A stretch of DNA of 64,000 bases, from positions 7,812,370-7,876,369 of the forward strand of contig CM065331.1 of assembly GCA_033032175.1 (NCBI GenBank). The letters run 5' to 3'. The notes under the pieces are model-generated. The model was not told the origin of the DNA and searched no databases. It was given only the letters and a program-made list of their open reading frames with translations. The position numbers were made by a program, and so were the translations under genes. Position 1 is the stretch's first letter; the number at the start of each line of letters is the position of its first letter. The stretch is from Saturnia japonica (taxonomy: Eukaryota > Arthropoda > Insecta > Lepidoptera > Saturniidae). This document shows positions 1 to 12,300 of the stretch, piece by piece.

Positions 1-173
1 AATTAAGAGACACAGCCGTCGGATAAAGGCATACACAGACAAATGGAAATTGTAGGGTTACCAACATAAATAAACTAATCTCCATGTAACATTCATAGTT
101 GTCAACACTTAAGATCAGGTGAGAATATAGACAAACTCTATAAACTAAATAAATAAATAAATATTACGCTCAC

Positions 174-318
174 CTTGAGTATTTTCCCTTTGTAATGCGA
201 AAGGTCTCCCAACTTCTTCAGCTTGACCTCGTAGGGCTGGCCCTGATTCAAATACGTGAGTGTCTCTTCGTTCTGCTTCGTAGCTATTGACGTCGCAGCG
301 GCCAACACGTACTGGAAT
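174..318 (-). CDS. gem: Exon 7 of the CP2-family gene: start of the CP2 DNA-binding domain
   Basis: The 145-bp exon follows an acceptor ending ATTCAACAG at 320-319. It completes an Arg codon (AG|A) and ends in phase 0 at ATACTCAAG before a GTGAGC donor at 173. It encodes [15 protein letters not shown], then [14 protein letters not shown], then a Lys-rich KLKKLGDL segment. This is the most conserved part seen in the window and fixes the gene family. Translation through the donor meets further residues and a stop, so the coding region must continue in an exon left of the window. Confidence 0.93.
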
Positions 319-3300
319 CTGTTGAATACGGAGTTTATATTAAACACTAGTAGTGCCTCAAGGTTTCATACGTGTTAAATTTATTCGATAAATTCACCAA
401 AGGCCCGCCAAGGCGCGTGCTGTTCCTACCGTTGTTTTCACTTCTCGTACTTTAGTTAAAGCTTGTCAGATTGATCGACGATCATGTTTACTACCCCGCT
501 CCTTAGAGCCGAAGCGTGAAACTATATGTATAACTTAATGATATCATACTATTAGGGAGACCGGAAAGTGATGTCGTTATTTAACATTAAATTCAAACAA
601 ATTTTTAACAAGTTTTAATCAATGACTAGTTGTGCGCCACTGTTTCTTTCATCCGTGTTAATTTTATACGATAAACACCGCAACGCCACCCGTGTAGACT
701 ACTATCATAAAATTGTTCTTTCCACAAGTACAAATTATTATAATTTTTCATTATCTCATAAACTATGTGTCCAAATAACATGTACAACATTATCGCAGCG
801 CGCACGGATAAAGCAGTTCGGGAGAGCTTCGTGTTCCGACTTACTTACAAAAATCAATATTAAAGGCTACCTGGGAGTTGTACCTTCAAGCTAAATAGCG
901 TTATATTATTCCTCGTGAATCAAGCTATCGTATACAAAAAGATTTTTTCGAATCTGGCTGGTAGTTCCAGAGATTAGCGTATTTAAACAAACATAAAAAC
1001 TCTTCCGCTTTATTATATTATAGTCATAGTAATATATATTATAGATAATACTTTTCAAAGTTTAAAAGAATAATTCTTACATAGAAAAACAAATTCCGAC
1101 GACAAAAGGTAAAATAATATGAAAAAAAAAACTGTACTTTTTATTCTACCTTATTAAACAATATTTTTTGTATTTTTATTGAATAGTGTTTATTTAAATT
1201 GATTAAGAAAGTTATGATTGTGAATATTTCAGACGTTTAATTCAATTTCTCAAGAAAATATGGGAAAAAATCGATTATTTTTAAAACAAAAATCGGTTAT
1301 TCTTTAACGATTTAATTTAATTTTTAAAATAATTGATATTTAAAAAATCGATATTTTTAGAGTTCACGTCCCTATGTCTCACCCCAATCCGGTGTAGGTG
1401 TTACTTATATATTCGTAATAGGTACAGGTATTATAATACGTGCCACGAAGTAATATATTATGATACACGAATACCTACTGTATAATTTAGGTTGCCAAAT
1501 ATTAGTCAAATAATAGGCACGCAATTCAAATCCACGCGGCGAGTCACCGCAAAGTACCTCTCTCTCTCTTTGTCCGTTATAGGGGCGCACGTCTTGCGAG
1601 TAAGCGAGATGACTACATGATTTACAACTTCGTATAGAAACGAGCGCTGGCTGCTGGCTTATCGTATGCGCACCTAGGTAGGTATGTATAGTAAAGACAT
1701 AATTATACACGTCAGGCTTTGTATGAAAACTGCATGGGTTGGTAACACAGTAAGCAAGCAATGAATACCGAATCACTATATTAGGCACCGGTTTTACGAA
1801 TATCAGTGTATTAGCTAATACGGATATTAGTTATATTCATAGATTAGTTTGTAATTTTTGTATTAGGTGTCTATTGGTATTTCGTATTATATTAGCGGTT
1901 CATTCAATTCCCTGTAACTAGCTTCGATTCCATGCATGTTGACGTATCTATATATTTTTGAGAATTTCAAATGTAAATATTTATTATTTTGTGTTTAGAA
2001 TCAACTAAAAAGTGAATCGATTGACGATTTTAATGGAAATAATTATATAACAGCTGATGATGCAAATCTCCCTGTTTTCAGGACATTACACAGTATGAAC
2101 TCACTTTAACAAAACTGACTACCAATATAGTCAGGATTCCCGTAAAACAAACGAAAAGGGTTGCCAACTTGGAATAACAAAATAAAAATGACGTACAATA
2201 CAATAGAGGAATTCCCCGTAAAAAATAAACGAAAAGGGTTGCCAACTTGGGAAATTTTAATTGCCTAGTTTTTTATTTAAATAAAAAACAACGTTACGTA
2301 ACACTTTGTTCGAACCCCCTCCTGCTTCCCGATTTTCGGACTGTTTCCTTTACTTGTGCTATAAGACATTGCTTCTTGTCAAATTTCATAATTCTAGATC
2401 AGCAGGAAGTAGTACCCTATAGTGTGAAAATATACCGCATAAACAGCCGTATCTTTGATTGATTTTCACAGCTCCAAGAGATTGCAGACCTGAGTATTTG
2501 ATATTAATTTCACCTTGATACTTCCACGCACTCCTGTTAAAAAGGGTCTTGACAGACAGACAGACAGACGGACAAAAGGAAAACGACGTGATCTTATAAA
2601 GGTTCCTTTTTTTCTTTGAGGTACGGAACCCTAAAAATAGCATTTGACTACAATCTCAGCTGACGTTAAGTGACGATGTGACCTATGTCTGGAGTGGCTA
2701 TTCAGTGCATTGCTGCTGGAACACAGGTGCTTGCAGTTCCAACTTGAATTTGGTAGTTAGCAAAACGGGCTTTAGAAAATGTTTAGTACCATACAGTATC
2801 AAATATTTTATAAATGTACACTGACCTTGTATCATCCTTAAAGCTGAAATCAGACCGCTGCTGCACAGGCGAGTGTAGAAAACCGTCCAGTGAACTAACT
2901 GGCGAGCACATGAGAAGTCCCGCGTCTGAGGGAAAACAGTACCACATATTAACTATACATTAATACCTTAAGCAAAAGCTTTCTACCCCTTTTTAAGCGT
3001 ATTGCGTGCACGGAAGACTGAGATTTGACATGAGTTAAAGTATATATGGAGAAGGAGTACCGAAAAGTGACAGCAAGTTATGTAGATAATACTCATTGTT
3101 TAGGTTAATGAATACTGCAAATGTCAAACAGAAAATAGTCAATTATCAAAAAGTCGTTGGTCGAATTTCGACCTTAGGGCCATCGTTAGTTGAAATAAAT
3201 AAGTAACTAAGCATTTTTTATTCCCACGGAGTAAAATAACATTACATATGTTGCTGGTTTACTGTGTTTTTAAAATAGTGATTGTGGATGTAGTTTTATG

Positions 3301-6300
3301 GGATGATTGTTCTAGCGTGCTAGTAAATAAGCAGTTGTTGTCATTAATAAAAAAAGAAAGAGATTTTTTGTGAATCAACATGCTTGATTTGTCGGACAAT
3401 CAACCCAGAAATTGTTGGAAAATTGTGACGATTAGAGGCGTGAGAGCGCGTCATATTTTCCGGCGAGTAGGTCGAGTCTCACAGTTTATAGAATGAAGTG
3501 GCCGTCATAATTGTAAAAATATATATTCAGGTTTACAGTGACTCTCCGGTCGCGTAGTTTTTAGTTTTTGGTTAAAATGACTTCGTTATTTTCTTCTTGC
3601 TTTCCAATCTCAGTATTCACACCTTCAATACACATATAATTCCTCATCTAATTCTTTCATATCATCTTCGGTCATCCTCTACTCCTATATCCGTCCAGTA
3701 TTTATAAAATACTAGCCATGCCCCACGGTTTCTGCCGTGTTAATTTTATCCAACAAACACCGTTTGTAACTTTTCATTATCTGCCTTAACTATGCGTTCA
3801 AATAACATGCTATAAAGAGCAAAGTTTATTTTCATGAAATTGTGTTTGTGATGTAATAACTTTTGTTCGTAAGGATTAATAGGCCATGTCTAAAAATAAA
3901 GCATTAAGATCACGTTTTAATTTTCAACAAATCTTTGTCACAAAATACTTTATTATGGCATATGCTATCGCTGACTTTTCTTAGATATACTAAGGTACAA
4001 CATTTTTATAGGACATTGTATTTCTGTACCATTAACGATTATGCTAGTTCACGCGGATAAGCGGATAACGCGGAAGCAGTTCGGGAGGGCCTCGACTTCC
4101 GACTTACATAACAAAAATCTATATTTAAGGCTAGCTGAGAGTTATAGCCTAATGTTAGACAGCCTATACTATTTTTCGTGAGTCTGGCTATCATATACAA
4201 AAATATTTTTTCCAATCCGATTGGTAAGTAGTTCCAGAGATTAACGTCTTTAAACAAACAAAAAAATGTTTCCGCTTTATTATATTAGTATACATACAGA
4301 CCATATACAGACTATCTACGCATAGACTTGCTAAACAAAAGAGGCAATTTTTAAATGGATACTTACTTTTATTTTCTTGTCCATTAGGGGAGTGGTATCC
4401 ATTGAGAGGCATCATAGTACCGGGCGCCATCGTGTTCTGACACTGCATGCTTTCTGAGCTGCCTGAATGAAAATATCAAAAATAATTAATATTTTGAATA
4501 GGTCCCAAAAGGTTTAAAAGGTTTTTCATTTGACAGCCAGTCTTCCACTAAGTTTAGCGGTACATTATAGGTGTTACATAATACGAATTTGCTATTTCTA
4601 AGCAACTATTTAGCGATTTCTGCTATCGCTTTGCTATTGCGAAATACGTAACAAGGAGGCCGGCCTGAAGATCATGTTGCTCGACCTCTAAGGGTCAATT
4701 CCCACTGGCGCAGGGTCGAAGCAAAGTGTCGCGATATATGCTTACATTTTAATAGTATATTGAGTTTTATGACCATGGACTAACGTTGAAAGTATAAAAA
4801 AAAACTAATTAAACAAAAAAAACTTTTTAAAAACAAGCTTTTATTCAATAATTTTAAATGCTTGTAATCCGCAACATATTTATTTATTTTAAATTCCCCT
4901 TTCTACCCTTTTCATTTATGCCACAAGCCTATAAAATTATTTTTTCCTATTCCTGTCAGGAAACTGTGTCTTTTAATACCCATATCATTGTAGTACATAA
5001 AAAATAACTAGTCTGTCATGTATGCGAATTCGCCATATTCAAAATTCGGTTGCAAGATTTGACCCAACCTACTAACAAGGCAAGTTAAATAAACGCCGAT
5101 TATATTCGTTCGTCTGCGACGCGGCGCGTTTTTATATTTTCTTTATAGAAATTGTACTTTAGTTAATGGATATAACTCAATATACTATTAAAGTTTAAGT
5201 ATATATCGCGGCGCTTCACTTCTACTTTGCGGCAGTGTGAATAGGTAACCGAACAGCTTTTTAGTTGTTAATTATTATGGATTTAATACAGCTAGCAAAA
5301 ATATAATTTCACATACATAACTTAAGGTACTTAAAATAACGCCTATACGTATAAATTTTGAAATTGCCGCGCAAACGATACTGCAAACCCCGTGACGTCA
5401 TACGTGGAGACGTAGATGTCAGCTCAACGCATCAATTGGGTAACGTTCGCTTACACACGAATGACGTCATACGCTGTTATTGGTGTTTCGTTTGACATGA
5501 AGAACTACACAAAATATTCGATTTTATTTTTATCTATTTGAAAATATAAACAAATATTATTTTACGAAAAAATTGATAGAATGATAATCATAATATTAAA
5601 AAGAATATTTCCAACTACATTTTTTTTTTGTGATTACAGTCGGGTTGCCTATTGAGCCTAAAACCAGCCCTGATTGTGGCATGTTCATATCTCACCGTGT
5701 TGACTCATGATGGTACCGTTATGCGTGGGAGACTGCTGGCAGCCGTCCTCGATGCCGTCACGGTTACCGCCGTCGATGACCATGCTCGTCATCTGTTCAA
5801 AACAAAACTAAGAACGTTCTAAAATCAACAATAACTACAATTATTAATCTAGTACATAGAATCACTAAAGAACAACTGGAAACCCTACTCACTGCAGGAA
5901 CACGACACAAGGTTATTCGGCAGCACTTTTGTAGGGTGGAGGTATTCCACCAGTCGGGCTGTCACAAGTACAGAGAAGCCATAATAGACTTCTATTTGAA
6001 CATGCTCCATGATGGTGACACCTTAAGCCTAGTGAGGAAACAGGTTCTCAAGTGCAGCTGCCGGAACACACCTATAGGTGCTTAGCGACAGTTTTTCCAC
6101 TTGAGTATGGTAGCAAGCCAGGCGGGTATTTGAAAATCTACCACCTAAATGGTTTCATTACGTTGATATCCTTCACCGAGATCTCAAGGTCATTTCAGGG
6201 ATTCGAAAACAGGTCGCTGTCCGCCATCATTGCTTCATAATTTGTAAAAGTTAAATATCAGCATATCCCGTCAAATGAATGCAGACCAGCTTGACAGCGT

Positions 6301-9300
6301 CGACGGAATTCAATCTCTTGGTGGTCACCGTTGTGTTAAGATAATACTGTGCTTACCATCAAGGACGGTAATTTCAATATGCCGTGTTAATAAAAAAAGA
6401 AAGGAAAATTCTCTACCTGTTTATCATCAGGCCGTCGTAACGGCGGCCAGGGTCTTCTAGGTGGCGAGAGCACGGTGCCTGTCGGAGACGGTGCCTCCTG
6501 CTTAAACATAGGCAGTGACGGCAGCGACAATAACGCCTCGCTATGGAATACAACAAACCTGTGTTCAAATATCTACAATTCTACGTTCTACGTTTTTTAC
6601 TTTTATTTTTGTACAATGAATAGGCTTGCGTTTGACCACTATCTCACCTGATCCTAAGTGATCATGTGGTCTACGATGGAGCACGCTTGCCTAGAAGGTA
6701 CCTATTCACTCGAGACTTGAAGATACCCAGGTTATAATTATCGGGAAATACGAAATCCGGCAAAGTATTCCACTCTTTAGCGGTGCGGATTATAATTAAT
6801 ATGCTAGCAAAACGCTTTGCACTGGTGGAATATCTAAGATAAATCGATGACGACTCACCGTGTCTCTTGTCGTCTGATGGTGGAAAGGGGATGGGTGAAT
6901 TAAGTTGTGCAATTCTAACGCACACTCGCCGAAATATTTCCGGTAAAAACCGGTAAACTGGCAACTTTCCGCCGATGTTCAAGGCTCTGCATCCTTGCCT
7001 CAACCAGCGAATCGTTGCCTATGAGTTTTTTGACACGCCTCTCGATTGCCTCCAATGCCTCAAGATGGTGCTTGGCCGATCCGTCCCAAAGACGAGAGCA
7101 GTTCTCCATGCACGATCGGACTTGCGCTAGATAAACATCAAGCAGCTGACCAGGCGTGAAGTACTGTCTCAACTTTGCAAGGATACCTAGCTTTTTGGCA
7201 GCTAACTGAGCTTTATACTCAATGAAGGGGCCAAAATTGAGAGTTGAAGACATCGTAACGCCTAGAAGTTTCAGATGGTCGGTTATGGGAATGGATACAT
7301 CTCTGAAAGTAGGAGTTAGTAGCAAGAGACAGAGTCCCATAAACAGAGTGTTTAGCGGAAAATAGACATGCCTGAGTCTTAGTGACATTAAACTTGACCA
7401 GGTTGGCATCACCCCAGTCGGAGATTGCCTTTAAGAACAAGGACGTAGCTGGAAATGCTAAAAGAGTTAAGCCGCGTTTTCATTATACGAGTACACTCGG
7501 ACGCTACTCGTAGCGTGATAACACATGATCCGAGGGCACTCGACGCGACGTCGGCACCCGATATGAGTGAACTCGGACGCGGTTCTATTTTTACGAGCTA
7601 CTCGGATAAATTTATGTAAGGAAAATGGCGTTAATTGAGAAAAAGTGAAGTTAATGTGAAACTGTGAGGTTTGAGGAACTATATGAAGAAGATAAAGTGT
7701 TATGGAATGTAGCCTCCAAGGGTATAAAAATAAAGTTGCCCGAAATGCCGAAATACAACGCATTATTCATAACTCAACATACAATTACGTAAAAACTACT
7801 GGTTCGAATGGAAAAAGTATTTTAGTATTGGATAGCCCATTTATCTAGGAAGGCTGTAGGCTATATATAATCACGCTACCACCAATAGAAGCAGAGCATC
7901 AATTAAAAATGTTGCAAAAACGGTGAAAAATTATGTCTTTTGAGAGCTCACACATAATTGTTCTCTTAAAATGTTCTAAAAAAAGTCTGCGATAGTTCCA
8001 AAATAATGCATTATATGCGAAGGTGTTTTTATAAACATAGTACTATCAGTGACTACTACCCTCTCTCTCTCTCCCTCTTATGTGACGCACACGAAGTTGC
8101 GCGGGTCAGCTAGTGACAAATAAACGGAGATGAATACTACTCGGATGCTTATAAACTCCTACCGTGTAAACCAAATATCGAGTAGACTCCTTTATACGAT
8201 CTAGCTTGTGTCAGCGCTTTCGTTCCGAGTGTACTCGTATATCGAAAACTCAGCTTTAGAGATTTTACTTACGCTTTCTTGGTACTAAAAGCGCTACAAT
8301 TGTCAAAACAGTCGTGGTTTTTAAGTAAATTAACATTTTGATAGGAGTTTTTGGCGGGATCTCAAATAATCATGTAGCGGTATTCGTTTTTTATTCATAA
8401 AGTGTTGTTAACCCTAGATTATGTATTACAGGCGACATTTTGCTTATTAATGCTTGGTCATTGTGCACAAGTTATGTGAATTGGAGATAATAACAAGGAC
8501 CAAGAAATTTGAGATGTACACAAAAACTCCTTACTACAAAATTCTGACAATGAAGCCACCTTTTTGTTAGAATACTGAAATCATTACATGCTACTCTGTA
8601 ATCAATCACACGATAATGGCAGTATTCATCTGCAATAAAAAGGACAAGTTACCAATTTAGGAAGAAGAAGAACATTTTAATGTAAATCTGACATTGAACA
8701 GTGCTTTGTGTGTGCGTACAAATTTAAAAGGATAAAATTAAGGCTCGTTTAAGTAAATGGTGTGATACTCCATTGTGTACGGTTGGATTTCGATCAACAT
8801 ACACCAAGTGTGACACGCTTAGACAAGTTGCGTTCCAGAATCTGCCGGTGTATATCTAGTAATAAAGGGGGGTGGTGCAGTCCGCGAGAGAATGAGATAC
8901 AATATATTATACACGATTGCATTAGCAAGTCCTGATTTTCACGATTATGATCGTCATCGAATTAGCCTAGCGGTATGACGACCAGACTTGTACGCACTGT
9001 TGTATGTACACTACGAGTTGCGCTGATGTAGGGTTTATCTTTACTTATACCGCGTGTAAACTGCACACACATTTTTTTGTCTGCTGTGGATCCGTAAATA
9101 AATATTGAGTTGGTGTATTTACAATTGTATTTCTACAGTTATAAGCTGACCACTGTAAGCGCTACCCTCCTTTTAGTCTGCGGGGCACGGGAGGGGATCA
9201 AGATCGACCAATATGCTATTTTACTGCCGGCCGTAGGCAGATTATAATTATTTTTATTTTACCAAGGTGCTGGTTTGTGTACTGAGTTGAGACCACCTTG

Positions 9301-12300
9301 AAAATGACGATAACTCCTTCACATTGACTTTCTTTTAGTTTTCCTTGGGGATCAGTATTTCCAGCTTACGGGCCGGCTTGACAGCGACGACCGTCGATAA
9401 ATTGGCAATCTTTCGATGGTGACCGTCGTTTTTTGATTTTACTATGCTTACCAAAAGGCATAGAGTCGTCATTTTATCCGGTTACTATAATTTACTCTAT
9501 CGAAACACATTTCAACTGACTTGGTAACAGATTGCTAATTTAAGAGTCAAAGGTATACAGCTCAGAATTAGAAAATACCCTACGATCATGCTATGATCTG
9601 GTAACGATTATTCCAAGTAGAGAGGATGAATGACAGAAGAATGACTAGACACATCTATAAGAAGATCGTGAACGTTCCAGTTAAGGAAAGGAAAAGGAAG
9701 GCTTAGAGGAACGTTCCACGATCAAACCGGTGACGTTCCGAAGAAAGGTCAGGTCAAGAGTATTCTAAACCGACGAGCATGCATGACTGATGAAAGTTGA
9801 AGAAACGAAAGATGTATGTCGTGGTCGTAGCAAGTGGAAGGTCGTGGTTTATGTCTATCCCGTTGGGAAAGAGGCGTGATTTATGTATGTATTTATGAAT
9901 CCACGTGGGCCAATGAAATATCTGAAAGTCATCACTGAGCTAAGACCGATTCAAAAATATCATCCAAGGCAATAAGCACTCACTTCATGGATAGCTCCCC
10001 AGGAAGGTCGAGGTCAAGTTCGTTGACCTGCCAGCTCGGAGACATGTGTGAGGAAGACGAGCTCGTGCCGCTGCCGCCCATGTCGCTTAAAGCAGCTGCA
10101 AGACAAAGAAAAAGTTACATTTAATATAATACCCAAATCAATAGATCAGCACTCGAAAGAGAAAGAGCTATACGATTGTTATAGAACGAGATAGGGATAC
10201 GAGACCGTTTTTGTATGTGCTATCGGCCTATATAAATCGTGACCAAAACAAATCCAGCTTATTTTTGAAAAATAAGCTTATATAATAAGAAGCTTTTACA
10301 GTGAAATTTAATGTTCAGCAGACTTGTATAATTGTAGTAACGTGTATTGTAACTAGATGTAACTCGTATAACATAGAAAATCAACAATTAATACGCACAT
10401 TAGTGTATCCCGTTTTTGGTCTCCACTTATTCAAACTATTGCCGATTAATAAATCTATGGTTTATTGAGGACTCGGTTATGTCTGCCATTCCAAGCGGAC
10501 CAAAACAATCGGATTGGTCAACGCACGTTCGACGAACGCCCAATCGGTAAATGTTTGTGTTCGACGAACAAATTCTTATTTTGTCGGGGCTCAGGTCATT
10601 TCACGGCTGCGAGCAGAGATTGGATATCTCTATCTGCCTGACAACATCGACAGGCAATATTATTATACCAACCTTTGCTTGGTAATTTGTAGTAGGACAA
10701 GATAATTGCGTTTCGCGTTCTGGGATCAGCCGGTGTATATCCAGTAATCAACCGAGGTGTTAGGGTTCTGTACTCGATTGGGTCGGGACCTCGTGACTCT
10801 TGACCACCATGCATATGGCCACAGTAACTTCATTTCCACTTTTCAGAATAAACTCAAATAAATTCAAATTTATTCCAAATTTAGGCTTGTGTATTTGTGT
10901 TTCGAATTTAGTGATTCATTTGTTTTCGCACCATTTTATTTTTCTTTGACATCGTTCTTTTCACAAAATATAAAAATTTAAAATATCGCATTATTTACAA
11001 ATATAAGTTCCATTGTGACATCAGCGCTGCAGAATCAGCTCGGAGGATTAATGATGTGTATGGGAAAGCTACTGTAAAAGAAAACACGGTACGTTTTTGG
11101 TTCCAACGTTTTCGTTCTCGAAATTTTGACCTACGAAACAAACCCCGTGGACGGCCGGAGACCTTAGTTGAAAATTAAGAATCAAAGGTGATCGTTGAAG
11201 CGGATCATTCGCAGCGACAGGCTTCGTTGTGAGTGATAAAAAAAATTATTCACTTGAAACAAACAGGAAAAGTGAAAAAGCTCGAGAAATGGGTACCGCA
11301 TGAATTGACTGAAGCACGCCAACAAACACCTATTGAGTTCTGCATTACACTACTCAACCGTCACAATAACGAGGGAATTTTGAATCGTATTGTTACTTGT
11401 GACGAAAAATTGATCCTTTACGACAATCGGAAACGCTCATCATGGTGGTTGAATCCAGGAGAACCGGCCAAATCCTGTCTCAAGCGAAAGTCGTCTCAGA
11501 AAAAGGTACTGGTGAGTGTTTGGTGGACCAGTGCTGGTGTCATACACTACAGCTTCGTAAGATCTGTCCAGACGATAACGGCAGATCTATATTGTCAACA
11601 ATTGCAAACCATGATGGAAAAGCTAGCCGTTAAACAATCGAGACTGGTCAATATCTCAAGCCCACTGTTGCTTCAGAACAACGCTAGACCCGATACTTTA
11701 CGACCGACGGTCGCTAAATTAGAGGAACTGTGGTTGGAATATCTCCGAAACCCACCATATTCCCCGGACATTGCTCCAACGATTACGACTTTATTGGGAA
11801 TTTGGACAATTTTTTTGCAAGGAAAATAAATTCAATTCCGATGAAGCTGTCCAAACTGCCTTCAAAGATTTTATTGTTTCTTGCTCCCATAATTTTTTCA
11901 GCAATGGAATCAATAAACTACCTTTAAAATGGCGAAAGTGCATAGATAATAATGGTACATACTTCGATTGATTAAATGTATAATTTCATAATATTTTTTT
12001 CATTTTAGTTTTACCATATAAAACGCTAATTTCATATGCAAGGACCTAATAATACACTTTTTTAATACAAAAATTTAACACATTATTTGGTGGGAAATCG
12101 CTTTTAAAGTTCGGCGCCGCCGACTACATTTTAATGAAAATTAAGATATACGGTCATGTCATATATATATGTGGAATAATATTTAGAATAATATGTTTTG
12201 TTTTTTGTAATTCGTATGTTTTTTACGCTTACCTTAAAAACCTTTTGAAGTTGGTATTATTGAGTTTTTCTAAAGTAGCAACACTAGATAGCTGACAACG

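Larger units (their letters stand above)
2899..4366 (-). other. Intron 5 of the CP2-family gene
   Basis: Mostly repeats: a Helitron-like family A copy at about 2947-3189 and a Helitron-like family K copy at 3712-4295. Between them (3190-3711) I see no coding signal or recognisable repeat. Confidence 0.6.
4463..5695 (-). other. Intron 4 of the CP2-family gene
   Basis: Contains the inverted-repeat MITE at 4696-5244 and two identical CRE-containing 12-mers at 5393 and 5462. The remaining sequence is AT-rich with no exon-like reading frame. Confidence 0.6.
6541..9983 (-). other. Intron 2 of the CP2-family gene
   Basis: Contains a LINE 3' fragment (6640-7450), a PIF/Harbinger-like element (7470-8255) and a short family E repeat (8339-8450, GGAGTTTTTGGCGGGATCTC). 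Fragments of an interspersed repeat lie at 8820-8890 and 9360-9450, and a LINE RT tail at 9625-9905. No further exon was seen; 8450-9350 is otherwise featureless. Confidence 0.6.

Noticed and set aside
622..894. 90-aa plus-strand frame
   Set aside because: Lies wholly within a Helitron-like repeat and is not open in the other copies.
2550..2575. GACA-type microsatellite as a functional element
   Set aside because: Very short and common in insect introns; no further signal.
6052..6460. Short plus-strand frames between exons 3 and 4
   Set aside because: They fall inside SINE-like repeats and, at the right edge, antisense to exon 3.
7467..7763. 98-aa minus-strand frame
   Set aside because: Covers the inverted repeat of the Harbinger-like element. 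The weak protein resemblance is on the plus strand (MADF).
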